The notes beneath the pieces are model-generated. The model made no database searches. It had not been told where the DNA came from and worked only from the letters and a program-made list of their open reading frames with translations. Below, piece after piece: positions 57,701-64,000 of a stretch of DNA of 64,000 nucleotides (its first letter is position 1; every line of letters begins with the position of its first letter). The DNA comes from Aneurinibacillus tyrosinisolvens. GTDB taxonomy: Bacteria > Bacillota > Bacilli > Aneurinibacillales > Aneurinibacillaceae. The stretch lies in contig NZ_BBWZ01000002.1 in assembly GCF_001015055.1 (NCBI RefSeq), positions 124,001-188,000 on the forward strand, given 5' to 3'. The position numbers and the translations under genes were made by a program.

Positions 57701-58648
57701 AATGACACAGATTTCTCTTTGAACTATACACAGTATACGCAGAACCGCATCCTCGTCCCGACAAAACGCGGAACGTTAACTCTCGCTTACTCCGATAACA
57801 CACGGATAGGAGCGGGCACGAACGTAACGGTGTTCCGTTATAATTATATTAACAACGGTGTATGGGAAAATGTCGGCGGAACGGTAAATGCAAGCAAGAG
57901 AACCATTACCGTACCTTTTGATGAGTTTGGTTACTACGTCGTTATGAAATGGCGGGACAGCTATTTTGACGTGAAAGGCCACTGGGCACAGAATGCTTTA
58001 GAAACCCTGTATTCCAAAGGATTAATGCCAAGCAAAACGGTAGGAGAGTTCGGTGCGAACGATCCGGTAACACGCGGAGAATTCGCTCAGCTCATTGTAA
58101 AAGCATTGAACCTGCCGCTTAATTACGTGGAAATCGGCGAGAAGAACGATAGACCGACCTTCTGGGATGTGGATGAGTATGCTCACAGCTTGCCAGGTGG
58201 AGAGTCTTACAACGGGTACCTATGGGAGCATAAATATATTGAAACAGCAGCCCGGGCAGGTATCATCGGTGGAATGACCGGCAACTACTTTGGAGCCAAC
58301 CTGCCAATCCGCCGTCAGGATGCTGCGATTATTCTGTCACGTGCACTTGATTTGAAGCTGGCGAAGAATGATAGCAAGCTGCTGGGCAGCCTGCAGAAGA
58401 TGTTCACGGATGGAGCAACGGTTGACTTCTATGCGCGTCCTTCTGTAGAGGCGATAGCGAAGGCGAAGCTTATCGGAGGCAAGCTGAATAAGATGGGACC
58501 GAACGATAAGAAAGCTACGTATCGCTTTGATCCGAAAGCGAACATGACAAGAGCGGAAACAGCCGCGATTATGGTTCGTGTGATGCAGTCTAAGTTAAAG
58601 ACGCTGCCGAAGGATGTTGATACGACAGATCCAGAGGGGCAATTCTAA
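54773..58648 (+). CDS. Large SLH-domain surface protein, probable S-layer protein
   Basis: A 1291-residue exported protein. Basic N-terminus, hydrophobic core TALTLVLLLAISGILP, cleavage near VYAAN (about residue 44). A long strand-rich body of Ig-like modules (repeated ..LNGTPITTG.., ..NGKNAAPVG.. segments) and three C-terminal SLH repeats from ~1063 (SYFDVKGHWAQNALETL, PVTRGEFA, LPIRRQDAA, MTRAETAAIM). The start is uncertain: the frame opens at TTG 54773 with no convincing ribosome site; the well-placed ATG at 54811 after aggggggg is out of frame. It lies 46 bases after the previous SLH gene, so the two may share a transcript. Confidence 0.85.
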   Translation: MKRKKVKQQGGKPCFPFSKTTALTLVLLLAISGILPSIASVVYAANYFDLDQNEVESALTAQSPYNYTQSTIDLSGKLINGVADSDLSVKVEQILLNGTTEKVVNTNNQKMASPQPGKFEALGVPLYDGLNKITLSGSIGSGQRGEQSHYIFYNSNISLQGVKAFAGSNEYILSESTAVTVSQQTISLEVTALNAEEVIINGKNAAPVGQSKFVSTLITLQPGRNDITITLKNRTTERPYTRTIHFFDGKNLFVDANVNVKKIDGSYTGDQALINNEPTFNVDFSNGTNNITADFKGKLLLPASLAFNAGNLDISLNGTPITTGITLGSPQPQGDSYTTYDLTITGLPLQPPGTNKDFRLKIGTQNLSVSTTYETFFNFHLKNDSMRMVTGVDWIKNYPDGPRVPLSSTTTTVIPNSEVYLAVKTNRPVPATPGTPVTDWLALDIPYGGSGMTIAGVSNTTNEVIIQVTGIPEGTHSISFHDKAVTDSNYYFVGNISYASNSGIIFKNMSDGMTFTTTDKPNKLVFELNNMPTGYDLNASGSSLQLGNIELLPATYNSSTKEYTVDLTGTRELRSGENKFVFALKNNQKLITTRALSVYVIDDKIPKIYIFKPTSSNTTRPDVTSKQSLADSAGISYNFSTNQHTTTKTAFDVMIKADQVRDLLLTMDGKDLLKTTGPIPEGTTDADVKANIPSTTLSVDGKTYDVDRAYVPSGSDAGLYLRIRDVNFVNDVGTRSLVLRITNHKGAQTVANMVVTREFTPYTIISPKPTEGSNIVVTKNFVNLEIYAEKADAVMIGKDKATTIPEKPDHFLYEYDTLKPGKDNVIKFTVVRGKDKINGQVNVYYANSELVGAMFRGPFKTKMDAFSKKLSLSFPKDTYLKTKQARDASEMGTNEILKNQKLLFGIADLKDGMVEHVTDDGHVISPSSALTSRFSTIPRTFVPASDIYWISGGLADVGNDPSDSIYKRALNGLTPYNDTDFSLNYTQYTQNRILVPTKRGTLTLAYSDNTRIGAGTNVTVFRYNYINNGVWENVGGTVNASKRTITVPFDEFGYYVVMKWRDSYFDVKGHWAQNALETLYSKGLMPSKTVGEFGANDPVTRGEFAQLIVKALNLPLNYVEIGEKNDRPTFWDVDEYAHSLPGGESYNGYLWEHKYIETAARAGIIGGMTGNYFGANLPIRRQDAAIILSRALDLKLAKNDSKLLGSLQKMFTDGATVDFYARPSVEAIAKAKLIGGKLNKMGPNDKKATYRFDPKANMTRAETAAIMVRVMQSKLKTLPKDVDTTDPEGQF

Positions 58649-58656
58649 TAGAAATG

Positions 58657-58692
58657 AAGGAGCGGCATGATACATAGTCTGCTCCTTTTTTT
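58657..58692 (+). terminator. Terminator after the large SLH gene
   Basis: aaggagc (58657-58663) pairs with gctcctt (58681-58687), then T7. Confidence 0.85.
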
Positions 58693-58750
58693 ATCGTTAA
58701 AGAAAGTATATGTTGCTTTAAAGTGTTAAAGTAAATTACTATCATGGGAC
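58691..58750 (+). repeat. Copy 2 of the short intergenic repeat
   Basis: Aligns without gaps to 63041-63100 with 47 of 60 bases identical (my count), including gaaagtata, ttgctttaaa and atgggac. It starts at the T tract of the terminator, as do the other copies. Confidence 0.75.
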
Positions 58751-58762
58751 CGCGCGGTCCCA
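58745..58762 (+). other. 18-bp perfect palindrome
   Basis: tgggaccgcgcggtccca is its own reverse complement. It sits between the short repeat and element C; the copy at 63095 keeps only the left half. Confidence 0.85.
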
Positions 58763-58768
58763 AAGGCA

Positions 58769-58966
58769 AAGAAAAACATCGCGGGCGATGACGACTTTTT
58801 TCTTTCCCCCCTGTGGAGCGTGTCGAACATAGGGCGAAAAAGACCGGCAATTGTCTCCATCATTGAGCTACCCAGATGTTTTGCCGGTCCGCCCGGCGTG
58901 AGACTAAGCGGCCGTCCAGCTTCCAGAAGGGGAAAGGACGAGCGGCATGCCCGCGATGTTTTTCTT
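58769..58966 (-). repeat. Dispersed structured element, copy C
   Basis: Ends form a perfect 18-bp inverted repeat, aagaaaaacatcgcgggc (58769-58786) with its complement at 58949-58966. The inner compound stem has the same plan as in A and B: gggcg (58832-58836), A5 bulge (58837-58841), gaccggcaa (58842-58850) against ttgccggtc (58881-58889) and cgccc (58890-58894). Shared short words with A/B: ctcgtcctttcccc, ggcaaaaca and gtcttttt on the minus strand. Sequence identity is otherwise low. Confidence 0.78.
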
Positions 58967-59003
58967 ATCAATAAACTTCATCATTGATTTATATAAATAT
59001 TAA

Positions 59004-59032
59004 TTTACATAAAAAGGCCACCTCGTTATAAT
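59004..59032 (+). promoter_or_regulatory. SigA promoter for the capsule-control operon
   Basis: TTTACA (59004-59009), 17 bases, TATAAT (59027-59032). It would give a leader of about 280 bases before the first gene at 59320. Confidence 0.7.
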
Positions 59033-59319
59033 GTAAAAGGAATAATAATCAACAAAAAATTCGGTGCTTTTTCATAATTCGATAAAAAAGAAGAGGTTCT
59101 CCGATTTCCATTTTTTTCTTGGTGGTTTCCCCTTAACAAAAAGCGAAAAAAGCCGATAACTTTAAAAGACAAAGAAAGATAAAGGAGAAGAATCTTTCAG
59201 AAATTAAAAGATTCTTCACAGATTTCACCAAAAAATTACATTTTCTATTAAAAAATATGGTAGAATCAACACAACTACCGTATAAAATATGTATACAAGA
59301 AAGGGTAGGTATTACTTAC
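59033..59319 (+). promoter_or_regulatory. Long leader of the capsule-control operon with a hairpin
   Basis: About 280 AT-rich bases without a gene. A 10-bp hairpin gaagaatctt (59188-59197) with aagattcttc (59209-59218) lies in the middle, without a T tract. A second possible -10 (tggtagaat, near 59259) would give a shorter transcript. No known riboswitch recognised. Confidence 0.5.
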
Positions 59320-60084
59320 ATGGAATCACGCGAAGAAACGATTGATTTACGGGAGCTTTTTACGATTCTTCACAAACGTCTCTGGATGATTATTTCTATC
59401 ACCTTAGTGGCAGCAATAGCCAGTGCGATTGTGAGTTTTTTTGTGTTAACCCCAATTTATGAGGCGAAAACTGAACTGCTGGTAAACAAATCAGAACAAG
59501 CGGACAAGCTGGGTATGATTTCAGCTTCCGACATTCAATCCAACCTGCAGCTTATTGATACATATAATGTTGTCATCACAAGCCCTCGGATTATGGATGA
59601 GGTAGCGGTAAAGCTGGGGCAACCAGACAAAACGGCTGAATTAACCAAACAAATCCAGGTAAGCGCAGTGAAAAACTCGCAGGTCATTTCGATTACTGTC
59701 CAAGACCCCAGCCAGGAAAAAGCGGCAAACATCGCAAATACGGTTGCCACTACTTTCCAGGATGAAATTGTAAAACTAATGAAAGTCGATAACGTCCAAA
59801 TATTAACAAAGGCAAAAACGGAAGAAAAACCATCTCCGGTAAAGCCGAAGCCTGTCTTGAATATTGCCATTGCTCTTGTAGTTGGATTAATGATATCTAT
59901 TGGCCTTGCTTTCCTGCTTGAGTATCTTGATAACAGCTTAAAGAATGAGCAAGAAGTTGAAAAACACCTTGGACTCCCGGTCCTTGGCGCAATTTCTATC
60001 ATTGAAGTAGATGTAGAGGCTGCCGTGAAACAGCAGCAGAAAGATGAAAGAAAAGCCCAGGTGGCTGCTACAGGAGAACGCTAA
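59320..60084 (+). CDS. Wzz/YveK-type polysaccharide co-polymerase and kinase activator (CapA-like)
   Basis: A 254-residue membrane protein: cytoplasmic start with DLRELFTILHKRLWMII, first membrane helix ~20-42, an outside domain, second helix ~181-203 with PVKPKPVLNIAIALVVGLMIS, and a short basic C-terminal tail. In Firmicutes this adaptor activates the cytoplasmic tyrosine kinase encoded next door and sets chain length of exported polysaccharide. I chose ATG 59320 (MESREETIDLR) after aagggtagg; the frame is open upstream to 59257. The kinase gene starts 2 bases after its stop. Confidence 0.9.
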   Translation: MESREETIDLRELFTILHKRLWMIISITLVAAIASAIVSFFVLTPIYEAKTELLVNKSEQADKLGMISASDIQSNLQLIDTYNVVITSPRIMDEVAVKLGQPDKTAELTKQIQVSAVKNSQVISITVQDPSQEKAANIANTVATTFQDEIVKLMKVDNVQILTKAKTEEKPSPVKPKPVLNIAIALVVGLMISIGLAFLLEYLDNSLKNEQEVEKHLGLPVLGAISIIEVDVEAAVKQQQKDERKAQVAATGER

Positions 60085-60086
60085 TT

Positions 60087-60821
60087 ATGAGTATACAAAA
60101 CCTTGATGAACGCTATAGCAAACTTGTCGCTCACTGGAACCCGAAGTCTCCAATTGCGGAAGCCTATCGAACCATCCGGACGAACATCCAGTTTGCCGGG
60201 GTGGACCGGGAAATAAAGACCATCCTTGTTACAAGTACCGGCCCATCTGAAGGGAAGTCTACCACTTCCGCAAACCTAGCTATTGTAATGGCGCAGTCAG
60301 ATAAAAAAACCGTTTATATCGATGCGGATATGAGAAAACCAACCGGACATCATACGTTTCATGTGCCGAACCGCAAAGGACTTACTTCCTATTTAGCCGG
60401 TCAGGCCGCGCTTGATGAAGTGCTGCAATCTACGGAAATTCCGAACCTGCTTGTTATTCCTGCCGGCCCGATTCCGCCGAATCCGGCTGAACTTCTCGGT
60501 TCGAAGCGTATGACGAGCTTTTTAGAGCAATTAAAACAGCAGTTTGATTATATTGTCATTGATACACCGCCAACAGTAGCGGTTGCTGACTCAACGATTC
60601 TGGCTACACAGGTAGACGGCTGTATTCTTGTTGTCAATGCGGGAAAAACGAATCGCGATCTGGCACTCAAAGCCAAACAGCAGCTGGAAAATGTGAATGC
60701 CCCTCTGCTCGGTGTTGTGCTAAACAATAAAGAAATTAAAGGGAATAACTATTATTACTACTATTACGGAGAAAAGCAAAATAATCCCAATGAAAAAAAA
60801 GGATTGTTTTCAAGAAAATAG
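60087..60821 (+). CDS. Bacterial tyrosine kinase of the CpsD/CapB/YwqD type
   Basis: A 244-residue BY-kinase. Walker A STGPSEGKSTT near residue 50, Walker A' TVYIDADMRKPT near 75, Walker B DYIVIDTPPTVA near 155. The C-terminal tail has six tyrosines in a row (NNYYYYYYGEKQ), the autophosphorylation cluster. SPIAEAYRTIRTNIQF at the start is the interface segment. It works with the adjacent adaptor and PHP phosphatase to regulate polysaccharide synthesis. ATG 60087 after aggagaacg. Confidence 0.95.
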   Translation: MSIQNLDERYSKLVAHWNPKSPIAEAYRTIRTNIQFAGVDREIKTILVTSTGPSEGKSTTSANLAIVMAQSDKKTVYIDADMRKPTGHHTFHVPNRKGLTSYLAGQAALDEVLQSTEIPNLLVIPAGPIPPNPAELLGSKRMTSFLEQLKQQFDYIVIDTPPTVAVADSTILATQVDGCILVVNAGKTNRDLALKAKQQLENVNAPLLGVVLNNKEIKGNNYYYYYYGEKQNNPNEKKGLFSRK

Positions 60822-60870
60822 TTCATATATACTAGGAATATAGAATTATAGAAGTGAGGAGGGGAATTTG

Positions 60871-61650
60871 ATGATTGTTGATATTCACAGCCATATTTTA
60901 TGGGGGCTTGATGACGGAGCGCAGCAGCCGGAAGATACGCTGGACATGGCGCGGGCAGCGGTTGCTGACGGCATTACTCACATTGTAGCTACACCACACC
61001 ATAAAGACGGAAAGTATCATAATCCGGCAGCCAGCATCCGTGAGCGGGTAGCTGAGGCGAATGTGCTGCTTGCCGAGCATCAAATCCCCCTTACGGTTTT
61101 ACCGGGCATGGAGCTGCATTTATATGGGGAAGTCATCGAAGATTTTCATGCTGCGGAGCAAACGATTCTAACGTTAAACGATGCACAGCAGTTCATCCTG
61201 CTTGAACTTCCCCATGACCATGTCCCCTGTTATACACAGCAGCTTCTATTTGATATCCAAGTCGAAGGATATGTACCCATTATTGCCCACCCGGAAAGAA
61301 ACAGAGAAATACGGGAACACCCGAATACGCTGTACCGCATGATCGAAAAAGGAGCGCTGTCTCAGCTAACGGCTGCCAGTGTTGCCGGCCAGTTCAGTGC
61401 TGATTTACAGAAAATTTCGTTGGATTTAGTGAAGCATAATCTTGTCCATTTTATTGCCTGTGATGCCCACAACATTACAAGAAGAGGATTTGCATTGCAG
61501 GCGGCCTATAACTGGGTTGAGAAGAACCTGGGTGTGTCATATGTGCAATCTTACCAGGAGAATGCAAGGAAGATCGTAAGCGGTCATGAGATTTATGTGC
61601 CCGAACCGAAAAGAGTGGAGAAGCGGAAGAAATTTCTCGGTCTTTTTTAA
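60871..61650 (+). CDS. PHP-type tyrosine-protein phosphatase (CpsB/YwqE)
   Basis: A manganese-dependent phosphatase that dephosphorylates the kinase tail, 259 residues. PHP motifs: DIHSHILWGLDDGA at the start, ATPHHKDG near 50, LPGMELHLYG near 80, IAHPERNREI near 143, ACDAHNITRRG near 202. ATG 60871 after gaggagggg; an in-frame TTG precedes it. It ends the trio; no glycosyltransferase genes follow here, so the biosynthetic genes are elsewhere. Confidence 0.94.
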   Translation: MIVDIHSHILWGLDDGAQQPEDTLDMARAAVADGITHIVATPHHKDGKYHNPAASIRERVAEANVLLAEHQIPLTVLPGMELHLYGEVIEDFHAAEQTILTLNDAQQFILLELPHDHVPCYTQQLLFDIQVEGYVPIIAHPERNREIREHPNTLYRMIEKGALSQLTAASVAGQFSADLQKISLDLVKHNLVHFIACDAHNITRRGFALQAAYNWVEKNLGVSYVQSYQENARKIVSGHEIYVPEPKRVEKRKKFLGLF

Positions 61651-61816
61651 TAGATTAATGATAGACTGACATTTTTATAGATTGGCGATGCCTCCTTGCC
61701 ATTATCAATGGAGACACTCGGTTGTGCCGTGGGTTTTACTAACATTCCTTAGATGCGTGTCGTCGATGGTACAGTGTGAGGTTGGGTTTGATGCCCGTTT
61801 AAAAAAATGTTAACTT
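61651..61816. other. Intergenic region after the phosphatase gene, unexplained
   Basis: About 165 bases with no gene. It contains GC-rich half-sites (ggcgatgcctccttgcc, gatgcgtgtcgtcgatgg) that can fold, and a 13-bp palindrome tgttaacttaaca (61808-61820) next to the terminator. I do not recognise a riboswitch. Confidence 0.4.
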
Positions 61817-61854
61817 AACAAAAAGAAAGGGTTTGTAAACCCTTTCTTTTTGTT
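61817..61854. terminator. Bidirectional terminator between convergent genes
   Basis: Perfect 18-bp stem aacaaaaagaaagggttt (61817-61834), 2-base loop, and its complement 61837-61854, with A and T runs on both flanks. Serves the phosphatase gene and the recombinase gene. Confidence 0.95.
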
Positions 61855-61868
61855 TATGTAGATAAATT

Positions 61869-62798
61869 TCATTCTTCTTTATCAAAATGCAAAGGATGTC
61901 TCGTTAGCGCATTCTTTAACTGCTGTGAGGAAGTATGTGTATAAATCTCAGTAGTACTCACACTTGTATGTCCAAGTAATTGTTTCAATTCGATAAGGTT
62001 TACTCCTTGAGAATATAAAAGGGTAGCGAATGTATGCCGCAATTTATGGGCGCTAAAATGCTTCTGGTCAATACAGGCCAGCTTGGAATACTTAATGAAT
62101 ATTTCATGAACGGTCCGCCGGTGAATCCGGTGCCAGTTCTGGTCTCTGCGTGTAAAGAAGAGAGGGCGAAAAGTAAAAAAATCTTCCCCTAAAAGCTGTT
62201 CCCTATATTCAAGGTAGGCTGTTAAGTGCCTGAGTAAAGGGGAGAGGATGGGAATCACGCGTTCCTTACGACCTTTTCCGTATACTCGAATGGTTTGACT
62301 ATGTAAATCAACGTGCTGTACATCAAGCCCGGTAAGTTCGGAAAGACGAATTCCGGTATAGAGAAATAAAAGAATAATAGGTAGATCACGCTGTCGCTGA
62401 TGGGAATGCTCCTGTATGACTTGAATGAAACGCCGGCAATCGTCTTCGGACAAATAAACAGGCAGCCTCTTTTCTAGTTTTGGTTTTCTCAATCGGATGG
62501 AAGGATTTGAATCGATAAGCCCTTCTTCATATAGAAAGGAAAAAAAGCCTTTAACCGAAGAAACCTTTCGTGCCCGGGCAGTAGCGCTGTTATGGCGAAC
62601 ATGCTGCAGATGGTGGAGGAAATGGCGCAGGTCACGATATGTTACCTGGTTCCATTGAACGCACTTTCTTTCCTGCAAGACCTGAATAAGAAGTTTCAAG
62701 TCCATTTGATATTCTCGGATGGTTCTTGGTGTCAGGTTTTTTTCTACTTCAAGATAAAGAAGGAATTCAGTGAGTTCCACTTCCATGGGACGATTCAT
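61869..62798 (-). CDS. Tyrosine recombinase (XerC/D-like integrase)
   Basis: A 309-residue site-specific recombinase. SAM-like N-terminal core-binding domain (FLLYLEVEKNLTPRTIREY near 12-30), then the catalytic domain with R in TGIRLSELTGLD, K in YGKGRKERVIP, H251 and R254 in HKLRHTFATLL, H277 in LLGHTSVSTTEIYTH and nucleophile Y286. All five to six residues are present. It is as long as XerC/XerD but is a stand-alone gene, so it may serve local inversion or a mobile element rather than dimer resolution. I chose the ATG at 62798 (MNRPMEVE) after aggaggt. Confidence 0.92.
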   Translation of the reverse strand: MNRPMEVELTEFLLYLEVEKNLTPRTIREYQMDLKLLIQVLQERKCVQWNQVTYRDLRHFLHHLQHVRHNSATARARKVSSVKGFFSFLYEEGLIDSNPSIRLRKPKLEKRLPVYLSEDDCRRFIQVIQEHSHQRQRDLPIILLFLYTGIRLSELTGLDVQHVDLHSQTIRVYGKGRKERVIPILSPLLRHLTAYLEYREQLLGEDFFTFRPLFFTRRDQNWHRIHRRTVHEIFIKYSKLACIDQKHFSAHKLRHTFATLLYSQGVNLIELKQLLGHTSVSTTEIYTHTSSQQLKNALTRHPLHFDKEE

Positions 62799-63136
62799 AA
62801 ATAAACAAACACCTCCTGTAATAGAAACGTGTAGAAGCAATGCGGCTGATAATGGAAATATATTACATTTTACAAATTTTGTAAATGAATTCTTGTAAAA
62901 GGCATGGTTTGTTTAACGAATATTAACAGGAGGAATAAAGCTATTATTTTTGCTGTTAGTACTGGTGCATAAAATCACCTTGTTCCTTGGCTTGTCTTCA
63001 TATAGAAAGTAATAAGGGTGGGGGATTGGAAATTGTTTTTTTATCGGATAGGAAAGTATATATTGCTTTAAATCGCTAAAGGGAATTAGTGTTATGGGAC
63101 CATGCCATGCTATAATAAAAGAAAAGAGGTGGTCGG
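62799..63136. other. Intergenic region between the recombinase and the Rpn-type gene
   Basis: 338 bases without a gene. Contains the dyad tttacaa-att-ttgtaaa (62873-62888) with a further ttgtaaa 7 bases on, possible recombinase or regulator sites, and copy 3 of the short repeat (63041-63100) just after a T7 run. Confidence 0.5.
63041..63100 (+). repeat. Copy 3 of the short intergenic repeat
   Basis: ttatcggataggaaagtata then tattgctttaaatcgctaaa and gggaattagtgttatgggac: aligned to 58691-58750 with 47 of 60 identical bases. It lies 36 bases before the Rpn-type start codon. Confidence 0.75.
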
Positions 63137-64000
63137 GTGGAAACAAAGTGGATGAAGCTGTACGTCGATTTTGCCTTCAAAAAGCTGTTCGGCTCGCAGG
63201 AGAATGAACGGATTTTGATGGCGTTTCTTAACGCGATGTTGAAGCCGGCCTCGGAAAAGCGGATTACGGGCGTAACCATTCTGGATAAAGAAATGGGCCG
63301 GGAGTATGTGGAGGACAAGAACGCCATTCTTGACTTGCATGCCCGGCTGGATGATGGAAGCAAGGTCAATATCGAGATTCAGCTGGCCAATGAGCATAAT
63401 TTACAAAAGAGGTCGCTGTATTACTGGGGAAGAACGTACATGGAGGGGTTTCAAAAGAGCGGAAATTATGCTGACCTGCCGCGTACTATTTCCATTAATA
63501 TTACCGGGTTCTTGCTTTTCCCTAACTATCCGGAACGCTACCACATGGCTTTTGATTTACGCGAACGGGAAACGGGGTTTTTGTGGGATGATACGCTGGA
63601 GCTGCACCTGGTAGAGATGCCGAAGCTGGTTCGCTTATGGCGGGAAAAGCGGATTGGCATGGGACAGGACGAACTTGTGGAGTGGCTGCTGCTTTTGGAA
63701 GCGGGCGATGATGAAAATATTCGCAAAGAACTGGAGGTGCGGGCAATGGACAATCCGGCATTGCAGGAAGCAATGGAAAAGTGGGAAGACTTGAGCCGGG
63801 ATCCGGAAGCGATCCGGGAGTATGAGGCGCGTCATAAAGCATTGATGGATCAGCTTTCTGCCATTAAAGAAAATGAGCGCAGGCAACAGCAACGATATGA
63901 GAAAGGTAAAGAGGAAGGTAGGATTGAAGAAAAGAGGGTTATTGCGTTAAAAATGCTGGCGGATGGTATGTCGATTAAGCAGGTAGCAAATTATTCTGGC
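63137..64000 (+). CDS. Rpn-family PD-(D/E)XK nuclease/putative transposase (3' end outside window)
   Basis: 288 codons are visible and the frame is still open at the window edge. Family hallmarks: start METKWMKLYVDFAFKKLFG (GTG-initiated), D66 in AILDLHARL and E80-x-Q82 in VNIEIQLAN, the PD-(D/E)XK variant of Rpn/TIGR01784 proteins, then RSLYYWGRTY and FLLFPNYPERYHM. A coiled-coil part (from ~235) leads to MLADGMSIKQVA, the usual C-terminal helix-turn-helix-like end. Rpn proteins cut DNA and stimulate RecA-independent recombination; many genomes carry several. Start after agaggtgg. Confidence 0.88.
   Translation, partial: METKWMKLYVDFAFKKLFGSQENERILMAFLNAMLKPASEKRITGVTILDKEMGREYVEDKNAILDLHARLDDGSKVNIEIQLANEHNLQKRSLYYWGRTYMEGFQKSGNYADLPRTISINITGFLLFPNYPERYHMAFDLRERETGFLWDDTLELHLVEMPKLVRLWREKRIGMGQDELVEWLLLLEAGDDENIRKELEVRAMDNPALQEAMEKWEDLSRDPEAIREYEARHKALMDQLSAIKENERRQQQRYEKGKEEGRIEEKRVIALKMLADGMSIKQVANYSG

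Noticed and set aside
61670-61815. Riboswitch candidate after the phosphatase gene
   Set aside because: It can fold, but I recognise no conserved riboswitch core and the next gene on that strand is beyond a terminator.
63306-63614. 102-codon plus-strand frame
   Set aside because: Out-of-frame shadow inside the Rpn-type nuclease gene, which is open from 63137 to the edge.

Overview
The window looks like chromosome from an aerobic, flagellated, endospore-forming member of the Bacillales, most plausibly a Paenibacillaceae relative such as Aneurinibacillus or Brevibacillus. The inference rests on gene order and gene content: glyA-upp-wecB, then a complete F1Fo ATP synthase operon, a Nuo operon, and the run DUF1146 - ywmB - murA - spoIID - spoIIQ - spoIIID - mbl - flhO - flhP. 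The species is not provable from the sequence alone. Strong AGGAGG-type ribosome sites and many TTG/GTG starts also fit a low-to-mid GC Gram-positive.

Layout. 1-2603: end of glyA, upp, wecB (UDP-GlcNAc 2-epimerase). 2744-6905: a secreted phosphodiester glycosidase with SLH anchors, then a thiolase. 7165-14375: ATP synthase (AtpZ-like, atpI, B, E, F, H, A, G, D, C). 14485-17355: an accessory islet holding a 14-residue-repeat coiled-coil protein, an AT-rich ParA plus partner, and a low-molecular-weight phosphatase on the minus strand. 17531-27807: an 11-subunit Nuo operon (A,B,C,D,H,I,J,K,L,M,N) without nuoE, nuoF or nuoG and with a long Ala/Lys-rich head on NuoC. 27926-36641: the sporulation, cell-shape and flagellar-rod block. 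36709-38393: an alaR/alaT-like pair. 38589-40635: an accessory two-gene unit of an OLD/RecF-like ATPase plus a small PD-(D/E)XK-like protein. 40784-45759: an amino-acid-type ABC importer with two metallohydrolases (M20 amidohydrolase and carbamoylase family). 45840-48673: a heptad-repeat protein, a zinc-ribbon membrane protein, and a frameshifted zinc-ribbon/TcaA-like gene. 48872-50439: a minus-strand AT-rich cassette of two DUF488 proteins and one likely dual-OB protein. 50549-58648: a secreted toroid-type protein divergent from two large SLH surface proteins. 59320-61650: a capsule/exopolysaccharide control trio (Wzz-like adaptor, tyrosine kinase, PHP phosphatase). 61869-64000: a tyrosine recombinase and the start of an Rpn-type nuclease.

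How it fits together: wecB makes UDP-ManNAc, which is known to be needed for the pyruvylated secondary wall polymer bound by SLH domains, and three SLH proteins are encoded here. The atp and nuo operons form a chemiosmotic block. murA, mbl, SpoIID and SpoIIQ all act on peptidoglycan or cell shape during growth and sporulation.

The strongest unexplained signals are: (1) a family of about 180-235 bp non-coding elements (three copies plus one fragment, around spoIID/spoIIQ and after the second S-layer gene) whose outer arms and inner stem differ between copies yet stay complementary, with the same five-base bulge in every copy; (2) the ATPase plus PD-(D/E)XK-like pair; (3) the DUF488-DUF488-dual OB cassette. 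The last two look like candidate defence or nucleic-acid-processing systems, but that is inference from family and context.
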